A DNA stretch of 23,604 nt from GCA-965745 sp046704525 (GTDB lineage Archaea > Thermoplasmatota > Thermoplasmata > Thermoplasmatales > Thermoplasmataceae): positions 1-23,604 of the forward strand of contig JBJKRS010000022.1 of assembly GCA_046704525.1 (NCBI GenBank), in the 5' to 3' direction. The position numbers were made by a program, and so were the translations under genes. The notes under the pieces are model-generated. The model did no database searches, was not told the origin of the DNA, and saw only the letters and a program-made list of their open reading frames with translations. Numbering within the stretch: position 1 is the stretch's first letter; each line of letters opens with the position of its first letter. This document shows positions 14,242 to 21,432 of this stretch, piece after piece.

Positions 14242-16263
14242 TCACTTCACTGCAAAATCCGGGTCCATGAGGCTCGCCGTCTTTCTCTTCTTGGCGGCAG
14301 AAGCCCTTGAAACAAGGTAGTCAAAGCATTCGAATGCACGGTACAGGTGTCGCCTGTAGAATTCTGCGTCTATCCCCTCATAATCGCTGTCCAGGTCTAC
14401 AATCTCCCTTCTCCGGTCCGTGACGATCACAGGCACCCTCTCACCCGGGTTGACCTCTATGCCCTGCTTCAGGAGTTTTTCCAGGGCTATTTTCTGGACG
14501 TTCCTGACCCTGTATTCGTCTGCCCTCCGGGTCACCTTCATCCTGATCCTGTAGAGTTCCCGGGGGAAGTTGCATAGGTTGTCCAGGTATCTGCGCTCCA
14601 GTTCCTGTAGGTCATCATACTTTTCCGCTATGTCTCTCACTGTTCGGCAGTCTTCGAAGAGACTGAGGGCATCAAGCTGGAACTTCTTTGAAAGCTCAGG
14701 GACATCCTTCCTTCTGAGCTCTATACCCCTGATCTTGTAAGTGCCGTCAGTGCGCATCCCTATGTACCTGTTCAGGGAGCCGAGCCCTGATCTCGCCTGG
14801 AAGAAAGCTATCCATCTGTAGTGGCCGTCCTGGACAATGTCGATCCTGGTCTCATCCTTTATCCTCTGCATCAGGGCTACAACGTCTCCCCGACCCTTGA
14901 TCCAGAGCGAGTCCACTATGCCATGAATGACGCTGAACCCGCTGTCCTCTGCCAGTTTCATGGCTCTTGAAAGGACACTTCTCCCGATTGAAGTGATGCT
15001 CTCATGAGCCTCTATTTTCCCGAACTTTGCGTTCTTGTAACCGGTGTACCCGAACGAGGTCAGGAGCATCCACTTAAGTGCAGTATCCCTGTTCCTGTAC
15101 ACTTCACTGTCTTCCCTGATGGACTTGTAGAACAGGCGCTTCTTTAGCAGCCCGGAGAGTGCTAGTGGAAGAAACCCGTTTCTGCTGTTGTCGACCATGT
15201 GCGGGGTATCTGGGACACTGTAGTCTCCCCTTTTCCCTATTGTCTCAGGTGAGAGGTTGTAGCGCACGATGATGCTTGGGTACATGGACGAGAAGTCTAT
15301 CTCGTAAACGTCACTGTATATCCCGGGCTCGGGCTGAAGCGCTATCCCTCCCCTGTCTGTGAGCGAAACCTCGGCAACGCTCTTCTCCACCTCGTGGTCG
15401 TCCTTGTAGAGCGGGATCAGGATCCCGTTCTTGAGGGCTATGCTCTCCTCCATGGTGGATACAGCTGTTCCCGGTGTGACAATGGACGCGCTGACAGGCG
15501 GCAGGGAAGCGGTTCTTGAAAGCTCAAATATTCCCGGGAGGCCTGCCTCGGCATAAACAAAAGAGTCGGATGGAATGCATATCTTTCCGGAAATGCCCAC
15601 AGTCGGGCTCTTGTAATGCAGCTGCCCGTATGACTGGTAAGTTGAGCCACCCTTTGTCCATATGCCCGGTATGTGCATTCCCCGGTCCCGCATCAAGTAC
15701 AGGATCTTCCTGAACACCTCGTTGGTGTTGTCATACACGATCACATCGCTCTCGTTCATTCGATCCATGAGTTCATCGAATGTGCTTCCGGTCGGAGGGT
15801 ATGATTCCCCGTCGATGTGCACTCTTTCCACTTCTCTCCGTCTGGATTTCCCGCCAACAGTCATGCTCTCCACTGCAGGGTCCATGTCATATGGCGTTTC
15901 AAGATGGAAGAATTCCAGATCCCTTTCAGACATGAAGCGCATTACCGGGTCAATGTCACCGTTGAAAATCCTGAACTTCCTGTTGAGGCCAACCTGTTCC
16001 GCCGACCTTACAACGTCACCGATCCTGGATGGCATGGCATGCACCACGATCCCTTCCATCTCGCCGTACACATCTCTTTTCCTCTCCCATGAGTAATCAA
16101 AAGGCGAGACGTCGAGCTGCCTTGCGAGGAAGTCCAGATCGAAGGGGTCCCCGTGCACAAATATCCATGACCTGTTGGTGAACCTTCTTTTTCTCACACC
16201 TCCGGGGCCCAGGTACCAGAGGGTTATTCTGTCCCTTCCTGTGCCGTTTATGATCTGATCCAA
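14242..16263 (-). CDS. Divergent family B DNA polymerase, PolB2-like
   Basis: Family B polymerase of 673 residues, shorter than replicative archaeal PolB (about 770-800). Motif A is intact: DFSSMYPSI with D323. Motif B is K397 to Y406-G408 with Thr-Ser (402-403) where Asn-Ser is usual. Motif C reads HGIVDS, so the first Asp of DTDS is Ile449 while the second, D451, remains. The exonuclease region is present but its acids look lost: Exo I is H120-L-E122 where DxE is expected, and the Exo II N..FD and Exo III YxxxD patterns are not found. These traits match the archaeal PolB2 group, described as partly inactivated and, in Sulfolobus (Dpo2), involved in damage tolerance. The start is TTG 16263 without a Shine-Dalgarno, 10 bp after the stop of the 76-residue gene, so translation is probably coupled. 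Confidence 0.88.
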   Translation of the reverse strand: MDQIINGTGRDRITLWYLGPGGVRKRRFTNRSWIFVHGDPFDLDFLARQLDVSPFDYSWERKRDVYGEMEGIVVHAMPSRIGDVVRSAEQVGLNRKFRIFNGDIDPVMRFMSERDLEFFHLETPYDMDPAVESMTVGGKSRRREVERVHIDGESYPPTGSTFDELMDRMNESDVIVYDNTNEVFRKILYLMRDRGMHIPGIWTKGGSTYQSYGQLHYKSPTVGISGKICIPSDSFVYAEAGLPGIFELSRTASLPPVSASIVTPGTAVSTMEESIALKNGILIPLYKDDHEVEKSVAEVSLTDRGGIALQPEPGIYSDVYEIDFSSMYPSIIVRYNLSPETIGKRGDYSVPDTPHMVDNSRNGFLPLALSGLLKKRLFYKSIREDSEVYRNRDTALKWMLLTSFGYTGYKNAKFGKIEAHESITSIGRSVLSRAMKLAEDSGFSVIHGIVDSLWIKGRGDVVALMQRIKDETRIDIVQDGHYRWIAFFQARSGLGSLNRYIGMRTDGTYKIRGIELRRKDVPELSKKFQLDALSLFEDCRTVRDIAEKYDDLQELERRYLDNLCNFPRELYRIRMKVTRRADEYRVRNVQKIALEKLLKQGIEVNPGERVPVIVTDRRREIVDLDSDYEGIDAEFYRRHLYRAFECFDYLVSRASAAKKRKTASLMDPDFAVK

Positions 16264-16273
16264 GGAGAACCAC

Positions 16274-16504
16274 TCACTCTTCTTCCATCTCCATGGATTT
16301 CATCAGCTCTATTATTACAGAGATGAGGAATCCTGCCTCAGGATCTACGCCAGCCATTGAGACCTCCGGCGAGTGTTTCCTGCCCATGAGGAGCACCCTG
16401 TCCAGTATGTCAACATCCTCCCTGCGCATGAGCGATCTCATCCTGCTGTACCTGCCTGCTATCTCCTCCATCTTCATTCTCACCGTGGGTGTCGTTCTTC
16501 CCAT
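16274..16504 (-). CDS. Small helical protein of the PolB2 operon
   Basis: 76 residues, not recognised. Mostly helix-forming: a basic first half (about 9-43, rich in Arg and Met), a short loop around GRKHSPEVSM (41-50), and a hydrophobic helix with an acidic end (about 55-76). The frame runs upstream to 16678, but ATG 16504 is chosen because an AGGGAGG ribosome site lies 9 nt before it (16514-16520) and the extra upstream residues overlap the neighbour's coding sequence. It overlaps the 3' end of the 154-residue gene by 25 bp and is followed 10 bp later by the polymerase, so it is embedded in a tight operon. Likely a protein-protein adaptor; not a nuclease or ATPase by any visible motif. Confidence 0.7.
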   Translation of the reverse strand: MGRTTPTVRMKMEEIAGRYSRMRSLMRREDVDILDRVLLMGRKHSPEVSMAGVDPEAGFLISVIIELMKSMEMEEE

Positions 16505-16944
16505 GTATATAAGCCTCCCTTCAATCCCATCTCTCTCCGTGGCTCCAGGACCCTCTTTCCCAGATAGCTCTCGTATACCCCCTTCTTTCCAACTATGTTC
16601 ATTGAAATGGGGCACCGGTGGTAGTACGACTTCACCCTCATGATCTCGTATATGCTCTGGACAGACTCCACAGCCCATTCAGATATGACATCCGATATTA
16701 TGACTATGAAATGGGGGCTGCTGTCCGATTCAAGCAGTATCCTTTGCATCTGGTAGGAAGTGAGTATCCTCTGCATCCTCACATCTATCCCGGAGCCGTC
16801 CGGGAACACCTTTCCCAGGTCCAGCATAACTCCGTCCGATACCAGGAAATGCATCCTGCCGTACTCCCGGATCCTGTCCATGAAGGAGTACAGCTCCTCT
16901 GTGTCGAACCTCCCTGTCCTGAATATCCTGAGATAAGTGCGCAC
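16480..16944 (-). CDS. First gene of PolB2 operon, possible RecA-like core without Walker A
   Basis: 154 residues, not firmly recognised. Predicted order: short strand near the start, helix TEELYSFMDRIREYG (15-29), strand MHFLVSDGVMLDL (31-43), helix around IDVRMQRILTSYQMQRILL (53-71), a strong hydrophobic strand HFIVIISD (78-85), helix EWAVESVQSIYEIMRV, then a strand in CPISMNIVG (111-119). A hydrophobic strand ending in Asp followed by helix and strand resembles the second half of a RecA/RadA core, but no P-loop exists, so ATP hydrolysis is unlikely. PolB2 operons elsewhere are reported with RecA-like partners; the assignment here is inference. GTG 16944 has a TATA box 26 nt upstream, indicating a leaderless first gene. 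Confidence 0.7.
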   Translation of the reverse strand: MRTYLRIFRTGRFDTEELYSFMDRIREYGRMHFLVSDGVMLDLGKVFPDGSGIDVRMQRILTSYQMQRILLESDSSPHFIVIISDVISEWAVESVQSIYEIMRVKSYYHRCPISMNIVGKKGVYESYLGKRVLEPRREMGLKGGLYTWEERHPR

Positions 16945-16965
16945 ATTCTGACCAGTCCTCCGGCT

Positions 16966-16973
16966 GATTAAAC
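16966..16973 (-). promoter_or_regulatory. TATA box of PolB2 operon
   Basis: Minus strand GTTTAATC, centred 25-26 nt from GTG 16944. It is the only good promoter upstream of the three-gene operon. Confidence 0.5.
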
Positions 16974-17054
16974 GTTAACCTGCCTGAAAAAAAATGAGAA
17001 AATGGGTGGAAATTGCTCTCTCCAGATAAGTGCGTCTAGGCAACTACATCCAAA

Positions 17055-17078
17055 ACTGCCAGTGAAAGGCTTGGCAGT
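17055..17078. repeat. Inverted repeat upstream of ABC importer, element 1
   Basis: Perfect 7-bp arms ACTGCCA (17055-17061) and TGGCAGT (17072-17078) with a 10-nt spacer. It lies in the 306-bp gap between the divergent PolB2 operon and the importer, about 170 bp before the importer TATA box. Candidate regulator site or RNA hairpin; no long T-run follows. Confidence 0.45.
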
Positions 17079-17110
17079 AGACTGAAGAATGTGTGATTGA
17101 TTGCAGTTCA

Positions 17111-17145
17111 CCTGATATAAAGAAGTATGCGGGCATAATATCAGG
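17111..17145. repeat. Nested inverted repeat upstream of ABC importer, element 2
   Basis: Outer arms CCTGATAT (17111-17118) and ATATCAGG (17138-17145) are a perfect 8-bp match. An inner pair TATGC (17126-17130) / GCATA (17133-17137) sits flush against the right arm. As RNA it would be a long stem with a 7-nt bulge on the left side and a small loop. About 80 bp before the importer promoter. Confidence 0.45.
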
Positions 17146-17216
17146 GAAAGCCTTGGAAATAGGCCTTACAGCTCATAATTAATACAGAAAGCCAGCCAGA
17201 AATGAGCACCCAAAGG

Positions 17217-17230
17217 AGATATTAAATACA
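17217..17230 (+). promoter_or_regulatory. Promoter of sugar ABC importer operon
   Basis: AGATATTAAATACA, with TTAAATA centred about 26 nt before ATG 17251 and a purine-rich BRE-like stretch (AAAGGAG) just before it. No Shine-Dalgarno lies between it and the ATG, so the binding-protein mRNA is probably leaderless. Confidence 0.55.
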
Positions 17231-17250
17231 TTAATTCAAATATATTCTAC

Positions 17251-18645
17251 ATGGCTGAACAAGAGCCAATATCGAAAGACATGATGAGATCACGTCCATA
17301 CGGATGGGTGATCGCAATCGTGGTAGTGGCAATTGTGGCATTCTCCGGAGGGTATTTCGCACACCCGGCTCCCCCCGGACCAGTGACAATACAGTTCTAC
17401 GAGAGCTTGGCAAGCACAGAAGCCTCATACATGAACAACACGATCATACCGCAGTTTGAGGCACAGAATCCAAACATACATGTGAATCTAGTGAACGTCG
17501 GCAGCGGCCAGGTGTCATCTGATGTTCTTGCAATGGAGAAATCAGGCAGTGTCGGAACAGTACTTGCTGGCCAGGACAACCTGGAGATAGGGCAGCTTCT
17601 ATACAGCCAGAGCGGAAACGTTCTGATGAACCTTACAAGCTCCCAGGCAAACATAATGCCGTCAAACATCGTGCCCGCAGCAAGCAAGATGGTGAATTAT
17701 GAGAAGCAGGTCTTTGGAGGAGTCTATTTCTTCCCATTCAGGGGAAACGTGCCCCTCGTATGGTATAACAAGACAATGTTTTCAAAGGCAGGCATAAGCT
17801 CACCGCCTTCAACATACACACAGATGCTGCAAGATGCAAAGACGATAAACAGCAAGACAGGGCAGAACCCGATAATGATACAGGGAGGATCAGACCCGGC
17901 AGGAAGGTCTGCCAGCACATACACGGAACTCTACCAGCTGATGGTACAGTTCGGGGGCAATCCGCTATACCTGAACGACACTGGTGATGCCAAGGCAATA
18001 CAGATGCTTTACAACCTGTCGACATACTTTTCCCCGTCTTACACGACAGGTTACTGGGGGTCATACCATGGCCTGGCAGTTGGCAACTATTCAATACTTG
18101 ATTATCAGTGGCCTTACATATACAACACACTGACATCATCGCCCTACAACATGAACAGCTCCACGCTTGGTGTTTATCCCGGACCAGCCGGACCGGCCAA
18201 CGGCTATCACCTGATGGGTGGGGACGTGCTCTTCATTCCAAAGGGGGCAAGCCATGTATCAAGCCTGGAAACATTTGCAAAGTTCCTGCTGAGTGCAAAG
18301 CCACAGAAGGAAACACTGCTGAACCTTTCATGGGTTGCGATCAACAACGAGTCGTACCAGAACCTGCCGTCACAGTACAGCACTATCGATGGCGCTCTGG
18401 GACAGGCTATCCAGCAGGGGATATTCCTCAGGAACCCAACACCCTGGATCACTGAGTGGGGCTCAATTCTAGACACTGTAGTGTACGATCCGTTGTTCCT
18501 TACACACAGCAAGACGTACAATGACATACCTAACTTGCTCACATCGGCACACCAGCAGATGTACAATTACATCAAGAACAACTATGGAAGTGCAAATGCG
18601 ACACTCTACCAGAGTGACAGCAACTACGGCCCTATCGAAGTCTAA
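17251..18645 (+). CDS. Carbohydrate ABC transporter, membrane-anchored substrate-binding protein
   Basis: Extracellular solute-binding protein of family 1 (MalE-like), the sugar-capturing part of the importer encoded by the next three genes. An N-terminal membrane segment (about 17-37) without a lipobox Cys anchors it, leaving the two-lobed domain outside the cell. Features include the first strand VTIQFYESLAS (45-55), ENNTII-type helix region around 62-70, the YNKTMFSKAGI stretch typical of MalE relatives (PLVWYNKTMF), and aromatic residues at the C-terminal lobe suited to stacking on sugar rings. Many N-x-S/T sites fit a glycosylated archaeal surface protein. The 464-residue length is normal. 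ATG 17251 has a TATA box 26 nt upstream. Substrate is inferred, from the downstream glucosidases, as an alpha-linked glucose oligomer or disaccharide. Confidence 0.9.
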   Translation: MAEQEPISKDMMRSRPYGWVIAIVVVAIVAFSGGYFAHPAPPGPVTIQFYESLASTEASYMNNTIIPQFEAQNPNIHVNLVNVGSGQVSSDVLAMEKSGSVGTVLAGQDNLEIGQLLYSQSGNVLMNLTSSQANIMPSNIVPAASKMVNYEKQVFGGVYFFPFRGNVPLVWYNKTMFSKAGISSPPSTYTQMLQDAKTINSKTGQNPIMIQGGSDPAGRSASTYTELYQLMVQFGGNPLYLNDTGDAKAIQMLYNLSTYFSPSYTTGYWGSYHGLAVGNYSILDYQWPYIYNTLTSSPYNMNSSTLGVYPGPAGPANGYHLMGGDVLFIPKGASHVSSLETFAKFLLSAKPQKETLLNLSWVAINNESYQNLPSQYSTIDGALGQAIQQGIFLRNPTPWITEWGSILDTVVYDPLFLTHSKTYNDIPNLLTSAHQQMYNYIKNNYGSANATLYQSDSNYGPIEV

Positions 18646-18672
18646 AATTTTTAATATTTTTTTATTTTTTTG
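18646..18672 (+). terminator. Poly-T tract between binding-protein and permease genes
   Basis: Begins directly after the TAA stop: runs of T5, T7 and T7 separated by short A-containing gaps. Such U-rich tracts are the archaeal intrinsic terminator. The Shine-Dalgarno AGGTGA of the next gene follows at 18675, so read-through must happen and termination is probably partial. Confidence 0.55.
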
Positions 18673-18686
18673 TCAGGTGACATAAA

Positions 18687-19532
18687 GTGGTGCAGTGGAA
18701 AGACACATGGTCGGCATACGTATTGACCCTACCAGCGGTCCTGTACGTGGTGATACTGGCGTTCATACCGGCAATTCAGACAGTTTTTGACAGTTTCCAC
18801 ACAATACGGGGAACATTGTCGACAAGCAATTACAGCTTCGTCTTTGGGCAATACGGTTACTCGCCCATAATCAACACCTTCATAGTCACTGTAACCGCAC
18901 TCATTCTTCAGTTTGCGGCTGCGTTCCTTGTGGCAAGCCTGCTGTCAAGGCCATTCAAGGGCAGGAACGTATTTTCGGCAATTTACCTGATCCCCTTCGG
19001 GATCGCTACAATTGTGACCTCGGTCATTTTCCATGACATGTTCTCCACCTTCGGAGGATATACAAATTCTTTTCTCAAGCTCCTCGGAGCACAGACGGTC
19101 AACTGGACAGGCAGCTTCTGGACCTCTCTGTTCGTTCTAATACTGGCAGATTCCTGGAAGAACATGCCCATAGTGACACTCATCTTGCTCGCAGGCATGA
19201 CCACCATTCCCCCTGATCTTTACAGCCAGGCGATGGTCGACGGCGCTGGAGTATTCCAGAGATTCTTCAGGATCACGCTTCCAATGCTGGCTCCCTTCAT
19301 CGTCATAGCGCTCATGATCAGGGGCATCCAGGAGTTCAACATTTTCGCGATGGCGCTGCTGATATTTCCGCATGCGCTTCTGACAACCATGACTTATACT
19401 CTGTACGATATCATCAACCCGTACCCCTCATTTGCAGGGGCTACAGTCCTGCTGGCCATAATCCTGATCTTCGCCACAGTGATAATGATATACAGGTCAA
19501 AGTACACGGGGGTGACCGGCGGTGGTCAGTGA
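18687..19532 (+). CDS. Sugar ABC transporter permease, MalF type
   Basis: Integral membrane subunit of the importer, 281 residues with about six membrane helices (near 9-32, 62-85, 96-116, 149-170, 200-223 and 250-272). The conserved cytoplasmic EAA loop is QAMVDGAGVFQRFFRITLPM (181-200), which docks on the ATPase. GTG 18687 is preceded by AGGTGA 6 nt upstream; a second GTG directly follows, so one residue of uncertainty remains. The 3' end overlaps the next permease by 11 bp. It pairs with the second permease to form the translocation channel. Confidence 0.93.
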   Translation: MVQWKDTWSAYVLTLPAVLYVVILAFIPAIQTVFDSFHTIRGTLSTSNYSFVFGQYGYSPIINTFIVTVTALILQFAAAFLVASLLSRPFKGRNVFSAIYLIPFGIATIVTSVIFHDMFSTFGGYTNSFLKLLGAQTVNWTGSFWTSLFVLILADSWKNMPIVTLILLAGMTTIPPDLYSQAMVDGAGVFQRFFRITLPMLAPFIVIALMIRGIQEFNIFAMALLIFPHALLTTMTYTLYDIINPYPSFAGATVLLAIILIFATVIMIYRSKYTGVTGGGQ

Positions 19533-20367
19533 GTACAGGAACAAGCGCTCGGAGCGGCTGATACTTATCGGCGCGATCATATTCGCATTCTTTGTGCTGC
19601 TACCCATCTACATCCTCATCATAATTGCTCTGGGGGAGCCGTCCCAGACCCTTGGCGCATACTATCCGAAACTGATCCCCACACATTACACGCTGACCAA
19701 TTTCCTCAACGCGTTTCGGGGATATTCCGGCGGGAAACTGATATCCGCCTTCCTGAAGAGCCTTGAGACAGCCTTTATAGTGGGCGGCATCGCTGTTGTC
19801 CTGGGTTTCCACGCGGCTTACGGCCTGAACAAGATCAATCCCAAGATAGCCAACCTGATTCTCGGGGTCCTGTTCTTCGCAACCATGCTTCCTTCCTTGA
19901 CCATTGCAATTCCCATCAGTGTCACATTCCTCAAGATCAAGGCCCTGAACGAGACTGCACTGGGCCTCGGGCTGGCCCAGGAACTGATTGTGCTTCCTCT
20001 GGCGGTGTTTCTCATGGTGGGTTCTCTGGGCTCAATACCGCACCAGCTTGAGCAGCAATCTCGTGTAGATGGCGCGGGATTCTTCCAGACACTTTACGGG
20101 GTGCTCTTTCCGCTCGCCTTGCCTGGCATACTATCCGCATTCCTCATTTCGTGGCTCATGTCCTGGGACGAGTTCACGTTCGCTGCGATCCTGGCGTCGT
20201 CCAACCAGACACTTCCAATCCTCATATACCTAGAGGCAAATGCGAGAGGCGACATACTCACGGGCACGACGTTCGCGCTGATAGTCACAATTCCCGTGAT
20301 AGTACTCACGCTGGTGCTGTCCAAATTCATAAGGGGGAGTTACCTGACGGCGGGAATAACAGGATAG
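19522..20367 (+). CDS. Sugar ABC transporter permease, MalG type
   Basis: Second membrane subunit, 281 residues, about six membrane helices (near 13-37, 74-100, 108-131, 148-170, 192-212 and 255-275). The EAA loop is around RVDGAGFFQTLYGVLFPLAL (181-200). GTG 19522 is chosen because GGGGTGA lies 7 nt upstream, within the end of the previous gene. The 11-bp overlap suggests coupled translation and a 1:1 ratio with its partner. The next gene, the ATPase, begins 28 bp downstream. Confidence 0.93.
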   Translation: MVSEYRNKRSERLILIGAIIFAFFVLLPIYILIIIALGEPSQTLGAYYPKLIPTHYTLTNFLNAFRGYSGGKLISAFLKSLETAFIVGGIAVVLGFHAAYGLNKINPKIANLILGVLFFATMLPSLTIAIPISVTFLKIKALNETALGLGLAQELIVLPLAVFLMVGSLGSIPHQLEQQSRVDGAGFFQTLYGVLFPLALPGILSAFLISWLMSWDEFTFAAILASSNQTLPILIYLEANARGDILTGTTFALIVTIPVIVLTLVLSKFIRGSYLTAGITG

Positions 20368-20384
20368 GCCAGGTACTGAAAAAA

Positions 20385-20392
20385 AGGTGATT
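20385..20392 (+). promoter_or_regulatory. Shine-Dalgarno deciding ATG start of the ATPase gene
   Basis: AGGTGATT, 3 nt before ATG 20396. It overlaps a GTG at 20387, which would place the ribosome site inside the coding frame. The ATG is therefore the better start. Confidence 0.6.
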
Positions 20393-20395
20393 AAA

Positions 20396-21358
20396 ATGGC
20401 TCCAAAACTTGAGTTAAAAAATATAACAAAAATCTACGGGAAACAGAGGGTCATCTCGGACATGTCTCTAGAGGTGGAGGAGGGTGAATTCTTTGTGGTC
20501 CTTGGCCCATCAGGAACAGGGAAATCTACACTCCTTAAGCTGATTGTGGGAATAGAGCAGCCTGATAGCGGAAAGATCCTCATAGACGGGAAGGATGTCA
20601 CTGGGCTGCCTCCCAACAGGAGGAACCTGGCAATGGTGTTCCAGAATTATGCGCTCTACCCGAACATGAACGTATATCATAACATAGCCTTCCCACTGAA
20701 AATGAAGAGGCTGAGGGCAGACATAATAGACAGGAAGGTGAAGGAGGCTACCGGAAAGCTCAACATTACGGAGATCCTGCCAAAGAAGATAACCCAGATA
20801 AGCGGAGGGCAGCAGCAGAGAGTTGCACTGGCTCGAGCCATTGTCAGAAACCCTTCACTTTTCCTCATGGATGAGCCACTGAGCAATCTTGATGCGAGGA
20901 TCAGGTATACGGCCAGAAGCGAGCTCAAGAAGCTTCAGAAGGAGCTGGGAGAGACTTTTCTGTTCGTAACGCACGACCAGAAAGAGGCAGAAGTCCTCGG
21001 GGACAGGATAGGAGTGCTCCACGGCGGAAAGTTTGAGCAGGTATCGGACTACAAGGAACTGTACGAGGAACCCGGAACACCATGGATCGGCGACTTCATA
21101 GGCGATTTTCCCATGAATTTCATCAAGAACATCGGATTCAGGCCAGAATGGGTGAGTATAGGCAAGGGGGATTATTCAGCCGAGGCGGATGTGACGGAAA
21201 GCATCGGTGACGTCTACTTTGTCAGGTGCACCATGGATGACGGAACAGGAATTCTTCTCAAATCCGACAGGAAGATTCCTCAGGGGGAAAAGATAAAGTT
21301 TGACATACTCAAGTCAAAGGAATTCCCCATGGAGCAAGTTTCCAAAACCGTGGCCTGA
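20396..21358 (+). CDS. Sugar ABC transporter ATPase, MalK type
   Basis: Cytoplasmic ATP-hydrolysing subunit that powers the importer. All nucleotide-binding elements are intact (numbered from ATG 20396): Walker A GPSGTGKST (37-45), Q-loop Q83, signature ISGGQQQ (135-141), Walker B LFLMDE (155-160) and the switch H193. The ATPase domain ends near 230. The C-terminal part (about 230-320) is shorter than in typical 360-370 residue MalK proteins, enough for one OB-like module, so part of the regulatory domain seems missing. Last gene of the operon, 28 bp after the permease. Relatives can serve several importers in one cell. An alternative GTG start at 20387 would add three residues. Confidence 0.93.
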   Translation: MAPKLELKNITKIYGKQRVISDMSLEVEEGEFFVVLGPSGTGKSTLLKLIVGIEQPDSGKILIDGKDVTGLPPNRRNLAMVFQNYALYPNMNVYHNIAFPLKMKRLRADIIDRKVKEATGKLNITEILPKKITQISGGQQQRVALARAIVRNPSLFLMDEPLSNLDARIRYTARSELKKLQKELGETFLFVTHDQKEAEVLGDRIGVLHGGKFEQVSDYKELYEEPGTPWIGDFIGDFPMNFIKNIGFRPEWVSIGKGDYSAEADVTESIGDVYFVRCTMDDGTGILLKSDRKIPQGEKIKFDILKSKEFPMEQVSKTVA

Positions 21359-21432
21359 AATCTTACCCGCACTCGGTCAATGATGCGATTCAACAGGATA
21401 TTCTAAAGCTCAGCCTTCGTCTGATAGAAACG

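Noticed and set aside
16505..16678. Extended N-terminus of the 76-residue gene reaching 16678
   Set aside because: The extra residues are read antiphase over the upstream gene and lack conserved-looking sequence, while ATG 16504 has an AGGGAGG site 9 nt before it.
16931..17034. AGATAAGTGCG occurring twice (16931-16941 and 17024-17034)
   Set aside because: Only 11 bp, one copy inside the 5' coding end of the operon's first gene, no further extension; compatible with chance.
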